NCBI GenBank assembly: GCA_009845505.1
Contig: VXZL01000375.1
Coordinates: forward strand, 1 to 8,893
Length of the DNA: 8,893 nucleotides
Source: Candidatus Poribacteria bacterium
GTDB lineage: Bacteria; Poribacteria; WGA-4E; WGA-3G
Reading direction: 5' to 3'
Positions 1 to 6,841 of the stretch are shown here, one piece after another. The notes beneath the pieces are model-generated. The model was not told the DNA's origin, ran no database searches, and saw nothing but the letters and a program-made list of their open reading frames with translations. The position numbers and the translations under genes were made by a program. Within the stretch, counting starts at the first letter, position 1. Each line of letters starts with the position of its first letter.

Positions 1-236
1 TAAATACCAATTTCAACTACGACGATCATTCATCAGAGAGATTCAAGTTGTATTATAGAGGCTTAAAAGACGGAGAAACTATCCAAATAGTCGTTAGGTA
101 TTATGCTGATGTGAATAGAGAGCTCATGGACGGGCGGATTAAGGTTGCCAAAGAAGCTATTTCAAGGTATGCTAAACTTTATGAGTGGGAATCATGGATT
201 AAGACTGAAGTAAATATTGAGGAACTAAATCAGTAA
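1..236 (+). CDS. Hypothetical protein, 3' end only (partial at left edge)
   Basis: The frame ending at the TAA at 234-236 is open back to base 3, giving about 77 residues of a protein whose start lies outside the window. A TTG at 48 could be read as a start, but no ribosome binding site precedes it and the frame stays open upstream, so I treat this as the C-terminal part of a longer protein. The peptide is mixed and charged: a beta-like stretch (ETIQIVVRYYADVN) is followed by a helical one (KVAKEAISRYAKLYEWESW). It has no cysteine, signal or membrane segment. I recognise no family. Base composition is unusual: about 36% G+C over bases 1-240, against roughly 50% in the genes to the right, and five of its six arginine codons are AGA/AGG. 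That could mean later acquisition. No function is proposed. Confidence 0.6.
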   Translation, partial: NTNFNYDDHSSERFKLYYRGLKDGETIQIVVRYYADVNRELMDGRIKVAKEAISRYAKLYEWESWIKTEVNIEELNQ

Positions 237-282
237 GGAAGATTAGTGTGGTGTAGGAAATCAACATTGCCAAAATCAAACC

Positions 283-996
283 ATGTCCAAACGCACAATC
301 CTCACAACTATCATCATCCCTCTGCTCCTAATCTCTGGACTGATTGCCGTCCTCATCAACAACCCACAGAACCCCTCTCCTGAACTCGTCCTTGCACAGC
401 ACCATATCAACTTCGGTACCCTCCCAGAGTGGGAAGGACCCGTAACACAATTCATAACAGCACGAAACACAAGCAAAAATACACTCCACATCCAAGACGT
501 ACGGACAGGGTGCAGTTACGCCGAAATCACAGGGCCAGCGACCATCCCACCAGATAGAGAAGCGATGTTTCACATAACCATCACCCCAGAAACCCTACCT
601 GCTGGAGAGACCTCGGCAACGGCGACCATCTTCACAGACAGTTCCAAAACACCTGTTGTCCCCTTGACAATCACCGCCGCCGCGAAACGGTTCGCCACAC
701 TTACCCCTGATGTCTGCGAGTTTGGGGACATACTGCCCGAAACAACGCATCAAAAGACCATCACACTCACCGTCAATGCCCTACTCAATACAACCGACAT
801 TCGTCTCCTGCCATCAAACCATCCGAAACTAACGTGGGAAACGACACCCGACCGCTCCATGATTGCCCTTCAACTCGGTCCCTTGAAAGACATAGGACGC
901 TTCGCATCGCTCCTCACCGTAGCATTCCCCAACCAACGGACACTCACACTCCCCATTACTGCCAACGTCATAGTTCCGCCAACCCACAACCGATAA
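283..996 (+). CDS. Membrane-anchored DUF1573-like (Ig-like fold) protein
   Basis: This is a 237-residue protein. An N-terminal hydrophobic segment (about residues 5-25) follows a short basic start (MSKR), so it is a signal anchor or uncleaved signal peptide that places the rest outside the inner membrane. I see no lipobox cysteine. Residues 40-134 match the DUF1573 pattern: a HINFGTL opening strand, an xARNTSKNTLHI strand and a TGCSYAEI segment where family members usually carry a Cys-x-Cys-like turn. Residues 138-232 look like a second Ig-like repeat, opening with CEFGDILPE and ending LTLPITANVI. Family members are widespread in Bacteroidetes, Planctomycetes and candidate phyla; their function is unknown, although a periplasmic or surface binding role is often assumed. 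The ATG at 283 gives a good anchor, but no clear Shine-Dalgarno precedes it. Its G+C-rich codon use contrasts with the preceding gene, 46 bp upstream. The family call is fairly safe; the role is not known. Confidence 0.75.
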   Translation: MSKRTILTTIIIPLLLISGLIAVLINNPQNPSPELVLAQHHINFGTLPEWEGPVTQFITARNTSKNTLHIQDVRTGCSYAEITGPATIPPDREAMFHITITPETLPAGETSATATIFTDSSKTPVVPLTITAAAKRFATLTPDVCEFGDILPETTHQKTITLTVNALLNTTDIRLLPSNHPKLTWETTPDRSMIALQLGPLKDIGRFASLLTVAFPNQRTLTLPITANVIVPPTHNR

Positions 997-1003
997 CCAA
1001 ATT

Positions 1004-1031
1004 CTGACCGCTGACTGCTGACCGCTGACCG
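1004..1031. repeat. Tandem heptamer repeat, (CTGACYG) x4
   Basis: Four contiguous 7-bp units lie just after the stop of the DUF1573-like gene: CTGACCG, CTGACTG, CTGACCG and CTGACCG, followed by CC. Only one base in 28 departs from the consensus. Because 7 is not a multiple of 3 and no reading frame uses it, this is an intergenic simple repeat. It could vary in copy number by slippage. Its distance from the promoter at 1044 is only 12 bp, so copy number could change local spacing, but an effect on expression is pure inference. Confidence 0.85.
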
Positions 1032-1043
1032 CCAAAATAACAT

Positions 1044-1073
1044 TTGACAGAATCCCGTAAATTGTAGTATCAT
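1044..1073 (+). promoter_or_regulatory. Sigma70-like promoter for the 1113 gene (and perhaps secA)
   Basis: A perfect -35 hexamer TTGACA (1044-1049) is followed, after an 18-bp spacer, by TATCAT (1068-1073), a 5/6 match to the -10 consensus. Transcription would start near 1080, giving a leader of about 30 bases before the ATG at 1113. The position in the only sizeable gap before the membrane-protein/secA pair supports it. The 34-bp gap before secA suggests that both genes are read from here, though an internal secA promoter cannot be excluded. Confidence 0.55.
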
Positions 1074-1093
1074 TATATACTAAAGTGAGTATA
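1065..1093. promoter_or_regulatory. Phased short inverted repeats over the -10/start region (possible operator)
   Basis: TAGTAT (1065-1070) and ATACTA (1077-1082) form a 6-bp inverted repeat with a 6-bp spacer. TATACT (1076-1081) and AGTATA (1088-1093) form a second with the same spacer. The core pentamers AGTAT/ATACT/AGTAT therefore start at 1066, 1077 and 1088, exactly 11 bp apart, alternating in orientation, about one helical turn each. The array covers the -10 box, the expected start point and the early leader, which is where a repressor site would sit. The region is AT-rich, so chance is a real alternative. Confidence 0.35.
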
Positions 1094-1112
1094 AAAACAG
1101 AAGAACCCTTTC

Positions 1113-2243
1113 ATGGAAAAGTGCTATTTCGATTTCAGGGATATTTTCCAAGTTATCCGCTACGGATTCAGTGGACGAAAGATTTCCGTTCATCTCATTG
1201 GACTCGTACTCGCCTATCTGATTTATGAAATCTTGGTATATCTGAGTCTCCTCACCGTCGGCGGTACCGCTGCACAAGATTTTTGGAACCAGTATGGACT
1301 TCTACCCGTACCCCCTTTCGGTGATGCAGAACTCACACAGATAACTGAAATCGCGATGTGGATAGGCACGATAAGTTTCGCGTGCATCTTTTTTCTCGCA
1401 AGCACGGTAGTTTCAAAAATAACCGTTGAACAACTTCGTGGAGACTTTTTCTTTTCCGTAGGAGACGCTGTAACGTTCCTCAAAACGCACTGGAAATCCG
1501 TTTTGGGGGCGTTCGTTAGCTTACTCCTCATCCTAATATTTCTCGCGCTGATACCCTTTAGCATTGCAGGGCTCGGTAAGCTGCCGATAATCGGTAAACC
1601 GTTCCTCATGCTCACCTCCCTGTTCATGCCGATCGGCTTTTTTCTCGGTGTGCTGATAGCATTGATAACGGTAGTCTTCGGCGTAAGTCTGCTCTTTGTA
1701 CCAGCCGTTGTCGCTACGACGGGTGCCGATGCATTTGAAACAATCTATCAGCAATTCGCCATCGTTTGGAACAAACCGTGGCACATTGTGTGTTATGAAA
1801 CACTCTTGTTTCTTATCAAACTCATCTTCGTCCCCATCTGGGCGTTTTTCTGTCTCTACGGGTTTTCGATCGTGCTGTTCCCGGTCCGTCTCCTGCACGC
1901 CGAAGAGATGAAGGCTTTTATGAGCCATGCAAACGGATGGCTCAGTGGTGCTATCGAAAAGGTAACGGCGCTTCCCTATATCAACACGCTCGGTGTCTTC
2001 GAGATTGGCAGTGGCGCACAGGGAGCAGCGGCTTTCACCACAACAGTGACCGCCATTTTTTTGACAATCACAATACTCATGGGTGCCGCACTCGTTGTCG
2101 CACACCTATTTTCAATCGCTTCTGCCGGAAATACGGTGATTTATACGATACTCCGTAAAAAATTAGATGGACAGAATTTGTTAGTACCACCCGACTCCGA
2201 ATTAACAGAGACGAACGAGGCACAAACACCAAGTCGATCGTGA
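1113..2243 (+). CDS. Polytopic integral membrane protein, function unknown
   Basis: This 376-residue protein has strongly hydrophobic stretches at about residues 27-48, 80-101, 130-152, 163-200 (one long or two short spans), 228-260 and 308-342, so roughly six to seven membrane segments. An amphipathic N-terminus ([19 protein letters not shown]) precedes the first span and a short polar tail ends the chain ([14 protein letters not shown]). The loops carry the pattern [25 protein letters not shown] before a membrane helix. That resembles membrane proteins of unknown function seen in planctomycete-like genomes, where a 'P..A..G.D.f.A..r.w..v...P' stretch recurs; this is from memory and not tested. 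There are no obvious catalytic or transport motifs. The ATG at 1113 has only a weak purine stretch (AGAAG) upstream and lies about 30 bases after a likely transcription start. It ends 34 bp before secA and so may be co-transcribed with it, but I see no evidence that it belongs to the Sec machinery. Confidence 0.75.
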   Translation: MEKCYFDFRDIFQVIRYGFSGRKISVHLIGLVLAYLIYEILVYLSLLTVGGTAAQDFWNQYGLLPVPPFGDAELTQITEIAMWIGTISFACIFFLASTVVSKITVEQLRGDFFFSVGDAVTFLKTHWKSVLGAFVSLLLILIFLALIPFSIAGLGKLPIIGKPFLMLTSLFMPIGFFLGVLIALITVVFGVSLLFVPAVVATTGADAFETIYQQFAIVWNKPWHIVCYETLLFLIKLIFVPIWAFFCLYGFSIVLFPVRLLHAEEMKAFMSHANGWLSGAIEKVTALPYINTLGVFEIGSGAQGAAAFTTTVTAIFLTITILMGAALVVAHLFSIASAGNTVIYTILRKKLDGQNLLVPPDSELTETNEAQTPSRS

Positions 2244-2277
2244 CTTAGAGATATATCCCAGGAGCAATAGTAAAAAA

Positions 2278-5079
2278 ATGTTCCAAAAAGTGATAACCAA
2301 AGTCTTTGGTAGCAAAGAAGACCGAGATGTCAGAAAGTTTCGCTCCATCGTTGAAGCCGTCAACCAACGCGAACCCGCAATGCAAAAACTGACGGACGCA
2401 CAACTTCAATCCAAAACACCAGCGTTTCGTCAACGGTTAGATGCGGGTGAATCGCTTGATGAACTTTTACCAGACGCATTCGCTGTCGTCCGAGAAGGGG
2501 CAATTCGGGCTCTGAAGCAACGGCACTACGATGTCCAAATTATGGGCGGCACTGCGCTCCATCAAGGAAATATCGCAGAGATGCGAACAGGGGAAGGTAA
2601 GACCCTTACCTCAACCCTCGCCGTCTATCTGAACGCCTTGACCGGAAAAGGTGTGCATCTCGCAACCGTTAACGATTACCTCGCGCGACGCGACGCAGAA
2701 TGGATGGGGAAGATTTATAACTTCCTCGGACTCTCCGTCGGACTGACACTCAGCCAGATGCCGCACGAGCAGAAACGGCTTGGATACAAAGCAGATATTA
2801 CCTACGGCGTTCACAGCGAATTCGGATTCGATTACCTCTGGGATAACAAAGCACTCTCTTTTGATGCCAAGGTGCAACGCGGGCATGTCTATGCCATCCT
2901 TGACGAAGTAGATAGTATCCTCATCGACGAAGCACGGACACCACTCATCATCTCTGAACCCTCTGGTAAACCCGCCGACCTCTATAAGCAAATCAACAAC
3001 GTCGTCATTCACCTTCGTAAAGATGAACACTTCCAAATCGACCAACAGGGGAAATCACGCGGTAGCGCCACCCTTACCGACGAAGGCGTTGAAGAAGTGG
3101 AACGCCGCCTCGGCGTAGACAACCTCTATGAACATACCAATATCGCTATGGTGCATCACGTGAATCAGGCACTCACCGCACAGCACCTCTACAAACGCGA
3201 TGTCGATTATCTCGTCGAAAACGGAGAAGTCCTCCTCGTTGATGAATTCACGGGACGGAAGCAGGTTGGTAGACGGCTCAGTGAAGGGCTACACCAAGCG
3301 ATTGAAGCCAAAGAACGCGTCAGAATCCTTCAGGAAAACCAAACCGGTGCCAAGATTACCTACCAAAACTACTTCCGTATGTACGATAAACTCGCAGGTA
3401 TGACGGGAACCGCCGCGACAGAGGCGAACGAGTTCGCACACATCTATGGATTAGAAGTCGCCGTCATCCCGACAAACGAACCGATGATCCGGATGGACAA
3501 CTCCGATCAAATCTATAAAACCGAAGAAGCGAAATATAAAGCCGTCCTAAGCGACATCGTCGAACAACACGAAAAAGGGAGACCTATCCTCGTCGGTACA
3601 GTCTCAATCGAAAATTCCGAGAAATTGAGCAAAATGCTCAGAACCAAACATCGGAATATCCGACATCAGGTCTTGAACGCTAAAGAGCACGCACACGAGG
3701 CAGATATTATCGCACAAGCCGGTGTCCCGGGTGCCGTGACAATCGCTACCAATATGGCGGGTAGGGGTGTGGACATTCTCCTCGGCGGGAACCCCGAAGG
3801 CTTAGCGACCGAAATGCTCCGCAAACAGAAAGTTAAAATAGACACCTTCACACCGGAATCCGAAGAATACCAGACCGCACTCGTAGAAGCCGAAGCGGTT
3901 TGCAACGAAAATCGAGAAAAAGTCTTAGCCGCCGGTGGACTCCACATCGTCGGAACGGAACGGCACGAATCCCGCCGTATCGACAACCAGCTCCGTGGAC
4001 GCTCGGGTAGACAAGGCGACCCCGGATCCTCGCGATTCTATCTCTCGCTTGAAGATGAATTGATGCGGAAATTCGGATCCGAACGTTTACAAGGGTTAAT
4101 GACTCGCGTCGGAATGGACGAAGATGTACCCCTCGAACACCCATGGGTCACCAAATCCATTGAGAAAGCACAAACCCGCGTTGAGCAGATGCACTTTGAA
4201 ATCCGTAAAAATCTCCTCAAATTTGATGATGTCATGGATTCACAACGCGATACCATCTACACCTTGCGCGATACCGTTCTCGCTTCCGGCACAGATTCGG
4301 TAGAATTGCCTGAGGACGAGACCGCATTTGAAGACAGCGGTCTCGCAGCACTTGCCGACCTTAAAACGACTGGGGACACAAAAGTCCAAGGAAGCCTTAA
4401 GACTACAATTTGGGGGATGATTGAGAGAGTCGTCGCTGACGCAATCGACGACAATATACCGGAAAAAGGAAACACCCTTGAGAATCCGGACAGGTTCGAG
4501 CAGTGGCTGACGAATACCTTCCCGATTACACCGACATGGAAAACGTCTTTAGCGCAGGCAAGTCCAGAGGAGGCGCAAGAACAAGCACTCGAAGCACTGC
4601 GCGCCGCCTATGAAGAACGCGAAGCAGAAATGGGATCCGAGATGATGCGCGTCCTCGAACGCTTACTCCTGCTCGATAGAATCGACGACCACTGGAAGGA
4701 TCACCTCTACAACATCGATTACATCGAAGAGGGTATCCGGTTCGGTGCGGGTTACGGTGGCAAAGACCCGATTGTCGTCTTCAAAAACGAGGCACTCACT
4801 GTCTTTGAAAGCATGTATCAACATATTGAGGAAGAGGTCAGCGAATTCATCTTTAAATCCCGCGTCAACACCGAAGCACCGCGTCGGGCACCGAGTCGGC
4901 GGACAAGCGGTTCCCGTAGACCGCAACGCAGGCGGTCACAACGCAGTCCTGCCGCTGCAGCCAGTGAGGATGCAGGATTCGCTTCACAACAAGCAATGGG
5001 GAATGTGCCAAAGGTCGGCAGAAACGCGCCTTGTCCGTGTGGGAGCGGAAAGAAATACAAGCGATGCCACGGCGGCTAA
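2278..5079 (+). CDS. secA: Protein translocase ATPase SecA
   Basis: SecA is the cytoplasmic and membrane-associated motor that drives preproteins through SecYEG using ATP. All expected parts are present in 933 residues (family usually 800-1000). They are a [13 protein letters not shown] segment; Walker A GEGKT at 105-109; the DEVD Walker B box at 209-212 followed by [12 protein letters not shown]; the preprotein cross-linking domain at about 225-370; the second nucleotide-binding domain with [10 protein letters not shown] (491-500) and [12 protein letters not shown] (574-585); the long scaffold helix from about 620; the helical wing around 740-800; and the two-helix finger around 800-855. The C-terminal zinc motif is intact (C919, C921, C930, H931), which fits use of SecB or ribosome contacts. 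Two oddities stand out: [13 protein letters not shown] (819-831) is one residue longer than the E. coli and Bacillus equivalents, and the linker at 868-891 is very arginine-rich. The ATG has AGGAG at 2260-2264, but 13 bases away. No secM-like arrest gene precedes it. Confidence 0.98.
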   Translation: MFQKVITKVFGSKEDRDVRKFRSIVEAVNQREPAMQKLTDAQLQSKTPAFRQRLDAGESLDELLPDAFAVVREGAIRALKQRHYDVQIMGGTALHQGNIAEMRTGEGKTLTSTLAVYLNALTGKGVHLATVNDYLARRDAEWMGKIYNFLGLSVGLTLSQMPHEQKRLGYKADITYGVHSEFGFDYLWDNKALSFDAKVQRGHVYAILDEVDSILIDEARTPLIISEPSGKPADLYKQINNVVIHLRKDEHFQIDQQGKSRGSATLTDEGVEEVERRLGVDNLYEHTNIAMVHHVNQALTAQHLYKRDVDYLVENGEVLLVDEFTGRKQVGRRLSEGLHQAIEAKERVRILQENQTGAKITYQNYFRMYDKLAGMTGTAATEANEFAHIYGLEVAVIPTNEPMIRMDNSDQIYKTEEAKYKAVLSDIVEQHEKGRPILVGTVSIENSEKLSKMLRTKHRNIRHQVLNAKEHAHEADIIAQAGVPGAVTIATNMAGRGVDILLGGNPEGLATEMLRKQKVKIDTFTPESEEYQTALVEAEAVCNENREKVLAAGGLHIVGTERHESRRIDNQLRGRSGRQGDPGSSRFYLSLEDELMRKFGSERLQGLMTRVGMDEDVPLEHPWVTKSIEKAQTRVEQMHFEIRKNLLKFDDVMDSQRDTIYTLRDTVLASGTDSVELPEDETAFEDSGLAALADLKTTGDTKVQGSLKTTIWGMIERVVADAIDDNIPEKGNTLENPDRFEQWLTNTFPITPTWKTSLAQASPEEAQEQALEALRAAYEEREAEMGSEMMRVLERLLLLDRIDDHWKDHLYNIDYIEEGIRFGAGYGGKDPIVVFKNEALTVFESMYQHIEEEVSEFIFKSRVNTEAPRRAPSRRTSGSRRPQRRRSQRSPAAAASEDAGFASQQAMGNVPKVGRNAPCPCGSGKKYKRCHGG

Positions 5080-5107
5080 CATTTTTTTAACGATTAAATC
5101 TGAGCTG
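5080..5107 (+). repeat. Left arm of a perfect 28-bp inverted repeat
   Basis: This arm starts one base after the secA stop codon with CATTTTTTTAACG and ends TCTGAGCTG. Its exact reverse complement lies at 5558-5585, so two copies face each other about 450 bp apart with the small Trm112-like gene between them. Similarity seems to continue inward at lower identity for another 25-35 bases (for example TCC.TT and CAG.TTTTC blocks on both arms), which suggests an old, longer element. It could also take part in secA transcription ending because of the T-run, but there is no local stem in front of the T-run to make a classic terminator. Confidence 0.85.
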
Positions 5108-5214
5108 CTGCGTCCGTTGTCCTTGCAGTTTTCCAATTGTTAAAAGACCGTTCATCACCTAAAGCAAGATTTTTTATCAATTTTAGATCGGCGTTGACAA
5201 CGGAAACGCCGCCC

Positions 5215-5219
5215 AGGAG
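5215..5219 (+). promoter_or_regulatory. Ribosome binding site deciding a TTG start
   Basis: AGGAG sits six bases before the TTG at 5226. No ATG or GTG in this frame lies near it, so the site supports TTG as the real initiation codon of the small zinc-ribbon protein. Confidence 0.7.
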
Positions 5220-5225
5220 CAACCG

Positions 5226-5435
5226 TTGAAAAATTTGAAGGCTGAAAATCCACATACGCTCTCTAAAACGTTACTTGACATCTTGGCGTGTCCGGCATGT
5301 AAAGGTGAGATAGAATACATCGAAGAAGAACAAAAACTCGTATGTCTCGATGAGTGTAAACGACGCTATCCGATTCGGGACGGCATCCCAGTCATGTTAA
5401 TTGATGAAGCGGAAATGCCAGAGGAACCTTTTTAA
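5226..5435 (+). CDS. Small Trm112-like zinc-ribbon protein (UPF0434/YcaR family)
   Basis: This 69-residue protein contains the family signature: LLDILACPACKGEI (C22-x2-C25), LVCLDECKR (C40-x3-C44) and then YPIRDGIPVML (48-58). Family members are about 55-70 residues long. Four cysteines suggest a bound zinc ion; many proteobacterial members, such as E. coli YcaR, have lost the second pair, so this copy looks more like the metal-binding ancestor. In eukaryotes and archaea Trm112 activates tRNA, rRNA and protein-modifying methyltransferases. The bacterial role is less clear, and the gene often sits near lipid A, kdo or glycosyl transfer genes, which fits the sugar transferase next door. Translation starts at TTG, supported by AGGAG six bases upstream. 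The acidic tail (DEAEMPEEPF) is typical. It is flanked by a 28-bp inverted repeat pair. I am confident of the family; the partner methyltransferase is not in the window. Confidence 0.88.
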   Translation: MKNLKAENPHTLSKTLLDILACPACKGEIEYIEEEQKLVCLDECKRRYPIRDGIPVMLIDEAEMPEEPF

Positions 5436-5523
5436 CTATTTGCTTCCGGGCATTGTTCCACTATGTTTCACAATGGTTTCTGGTAAGTCAGCAACCTTTC
5501 CACACCTAAAACAGGCTCTCGAC

Positions 5524-5551
5524 TTAACCGAAAACCTGTGCGAAATGTAAT
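5524..5551 (+). promoter_or_regulatory. Possible weak promoter before the sugar transferase
   Basis: TTAACC (5524-5529) and TGTAAT (5546-5551) are spaced by 16 bp and match the sigma70 hexamers at 4/6 and 5/6. The 147-bp gap between the Trm112-like gene and the ATG at 5583 makes a separate promoter plausible, but the match is modest and could be chance. Confidence 0.25.
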
Positions 5552-5557
5552 GGAGCA

Positions 5558-5585
5558 CAGCTCAGATTTAATCGTTAAAAAAATG
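5558..5585 (-). repeat. Right arm of the 28-bp inverted repeat, containing the next gene's ATG
   Basis: This is the exact reverse complement of 5080-5107. Read on the + strand it begins CAGCTCAG and ends CGTTAAAAAAATG, so its last three bases are the ATG (5583-5585) of the sugar transferase. The whole initiation region of that gene is therefore repeat-derived. No clear target-site duplication is seen outside the two arms; only an AA dinucleotide is shared. Confidence 0.85.
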
Positions 5586-6779
5586 AAAATTCTATTTTTA
5601 AGCCTTCGGTGCCCGTATCCACCACACCGAGGCGACCGGATTCGGTCATACCACTTTATCAAGCAGCTGTCGAAACAACATGCGATAACGCTCGTTTACT
5701 TTGCTGAATCCGAAAGCGATATTGAATCGGCAAAACATCTGCAACCTTTTTGTGAACGTGTAGAGTGGGTGCGTTTCCATCGTTCTTTCGCATATATGAA
5801 TACAGGGCTTCACTGTTTATCACGGCGACCACTCCAACTCCACTACTGGTACGCCCCGCAAATGCAACGGAAGGTCAACCAACTCCTGGCAGAAGAACAC
5901 TTTGAACTGATTCACGCGCAACTCTTCCGAATGGGACAATATGTAACGGAGATACAAGGTACCGCGAAAGTGTTAGACTTGTGTGACTCCTTAGCACTCA
6001 ATCTCAATCGACGCGCAAATTTAGATTGTATTCCAAAACGGTTTCTGGTAAAATTGGAGGAAAAACGGGTCAGGCGTTATGAAATTGATATTATGAAGGC
6101 TTTTGACTGCGGCACTGTCGTCGCACATTTCGACCGCGACTACTTGCTGAAGCAGGATAATAGCCTCAATTTAGCGATCGTTCCGATGGGAGTCGATCTC
6201 GGGTATTTCCGACCATCTCTAAAAACCGATGTGCAATCTTCTGGGTCGCCGCGACTGCTCTTTACAGGAACAATGAACTATTTTCCAAACGCCGACGCTG
6301 CAACCTATTTTTGCAACGAAATTTTTCCGCACGTTCGGGAACGGTACCCCAAAGCGCGCTTTTATATTGTTGGGAACCATCCATCGGAACAGGTGCGGCG
6401 GTTGGAGACACAAGACGGGGTCGTCGTTACGGGTTACGTGCCAGATGTCCGTCCCTATTTTGAAGAAGCGTCCGTTTTTGTCGCGCCTTTACGCGCCGGA
6501 TCGGGGATACAAACCAAAAACTTGGAAGCCATGGCGATGGGAGTCCCTGTCGTCACAACTGCTGTCGGCGCAATGGGCTTACAGGCAGATGTCGGTAAGG
6601 AACTACTCGTCGCAGATACACCGACCGCTTTTGCCGAGCAGGTCATTCATCTGCTGGATAACCAACACTTACGAGAAAACATTGCGCAAACCGCCAGAAC
6701 CCGCGTCGAAACCGACTATAGTTGGGACGCTATCGGGGAACGTCTAAAGCAGGTCTACACACAGATTCAGCGAAAATAG
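5583..6779 (+). CDS. GT4-type sugar transferase, PEP-CTERM/exosortase-associated (TIGR03087-like)
   Basis: This is a 398-residue cytoplasmic or membrane-peripheral glycosyltransferase with the two-lobe GT-B fold. The N-terminus MKILFLSLRCPYPPHRGDRI, followed by RSYHFIKQL, is the hallmark of the 'sugar transferase, PEP-CTERM/EpsH1 system associated' family. The central part carries LDLCDSLALNLNRRA (131-145). The C-terminal lobe has LLFTGTMNYFPNADA (225-239) and the donor-binding stretch GSGIQTKNLEAMAMGVPVV (306-324), which contains the GT4 glutamate (E315). It would transfer a sugar from a nucleotide donor during surface polysaccharide assembly. The reading frame is open upstream to a GTG at 5538, but the family always begins at MKILFLS, so I take the ATG at 5583. 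It has no Shine-Dalgarno, and TTAAAAAAATG comes from a repeat. The next gene makes a modified sugar nucleotide, in keeping with a polysaccharide locus. Donor and acceptor are unknown; no exosortase is visible here. Confidence 0.88.
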   Translation: MKILFLSLRCPYPPHRGDRIRSYHFIKQLSKQHAITLVYFAESESDIESAKHLQPFCERVEWVRFHRSFAYMNTGLHCLSRRPLQLHYWYAPQMQRKVNQLLAEEHFELIHAQLFRMGQYVTEIQGTAKVLDLCDSLALNLNRRANLDCIPKRFLVKLEEKRVRRYEIDIMKAFDCGTVVAHFDRDYLLKQDNSLNLAIVPMGVDLGYFRPSLKTDVQSSGSPRLLFTGTMNYFPNADAATYFCNEIFPHVRERYPKARFYIVGNHPSEQVRRLETQDGVVVTGYVPDVRPYFEEASVFVAPLRAGSGIQTKNLEAMAMGVPVVTTAVGAMGLQADVGKELLVADTPTAFAEQVIHLLDNQHLRENIAQTARTRVETDYSWDAIGERLKQVYTQIQRK

Positions 6780-6830
6780 CAATCCGCCATCAGCAATTAG
6801 GGCAATCGCCTAAAAGACTGACAACCTATT

Positions 6831-6838
6831 GAGGAGGG
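6831..6838 (+). promoter_or_regulatory. Strong ribosome binding site of the CapD-type gene
   Basis: GAGGAGGG lies just before the ATG at 6842, with AGGAGG at 6832-6837 and a four-base spacer. It is the strongest ribosome binding site in the window and fixes the start. The gap before it (6780-6830) shows no convincing terminator, so this gene may be co-transcribed with the sugar transferase. Confidence 0.8.
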
Positions 6839-6841
6839 AAT

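Noticed and set aside
1533..2105. Long open frame on the minus strand opposite the membrane protein (190 codons)
   Set aside because: It lies wholly antisense to a convincing multi-span membrane protein, its translation is rich in Cys, His and Glu with no family resemblance, and it lacks a ribosome binding site.
2244..2277. A SecM-like arrest peptide or separate promoter just before secA
   Set aside because: The 34-bp gap is too short for either, and the upstream gene is a membrane protein without a terminal arrest-like motif.
5194..5199. TTGACA that resembles a -35 box before the Trm112-like gene
   Set aside because: A -10 box at normal spacing would fall at or after the ribosome binding site and the TTG start, and none is seen there.
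5451..5475. CATTGT/ACAATG inverted repeat after the Trm112-like gene as a terminator
   Set aside because: The stem is only six AT-rich pairs with a 13-base loop and no T-run follows.
5538..5582. GTG at 5538 as the start of the sugar transferase (15 more residues)
   Set aside because: The extension has no ribosome binding site, it reads through the repeat arm, and the family begins at MKILFLS, encoded from 5583.
6780..6830. GGCAATCGCC element between the sugar transferase and the CapD-type gene as a terminator
   Set aside because: Only a three-pair stem is possible and there is no T-run; the two genes may simply be co-transcribed.
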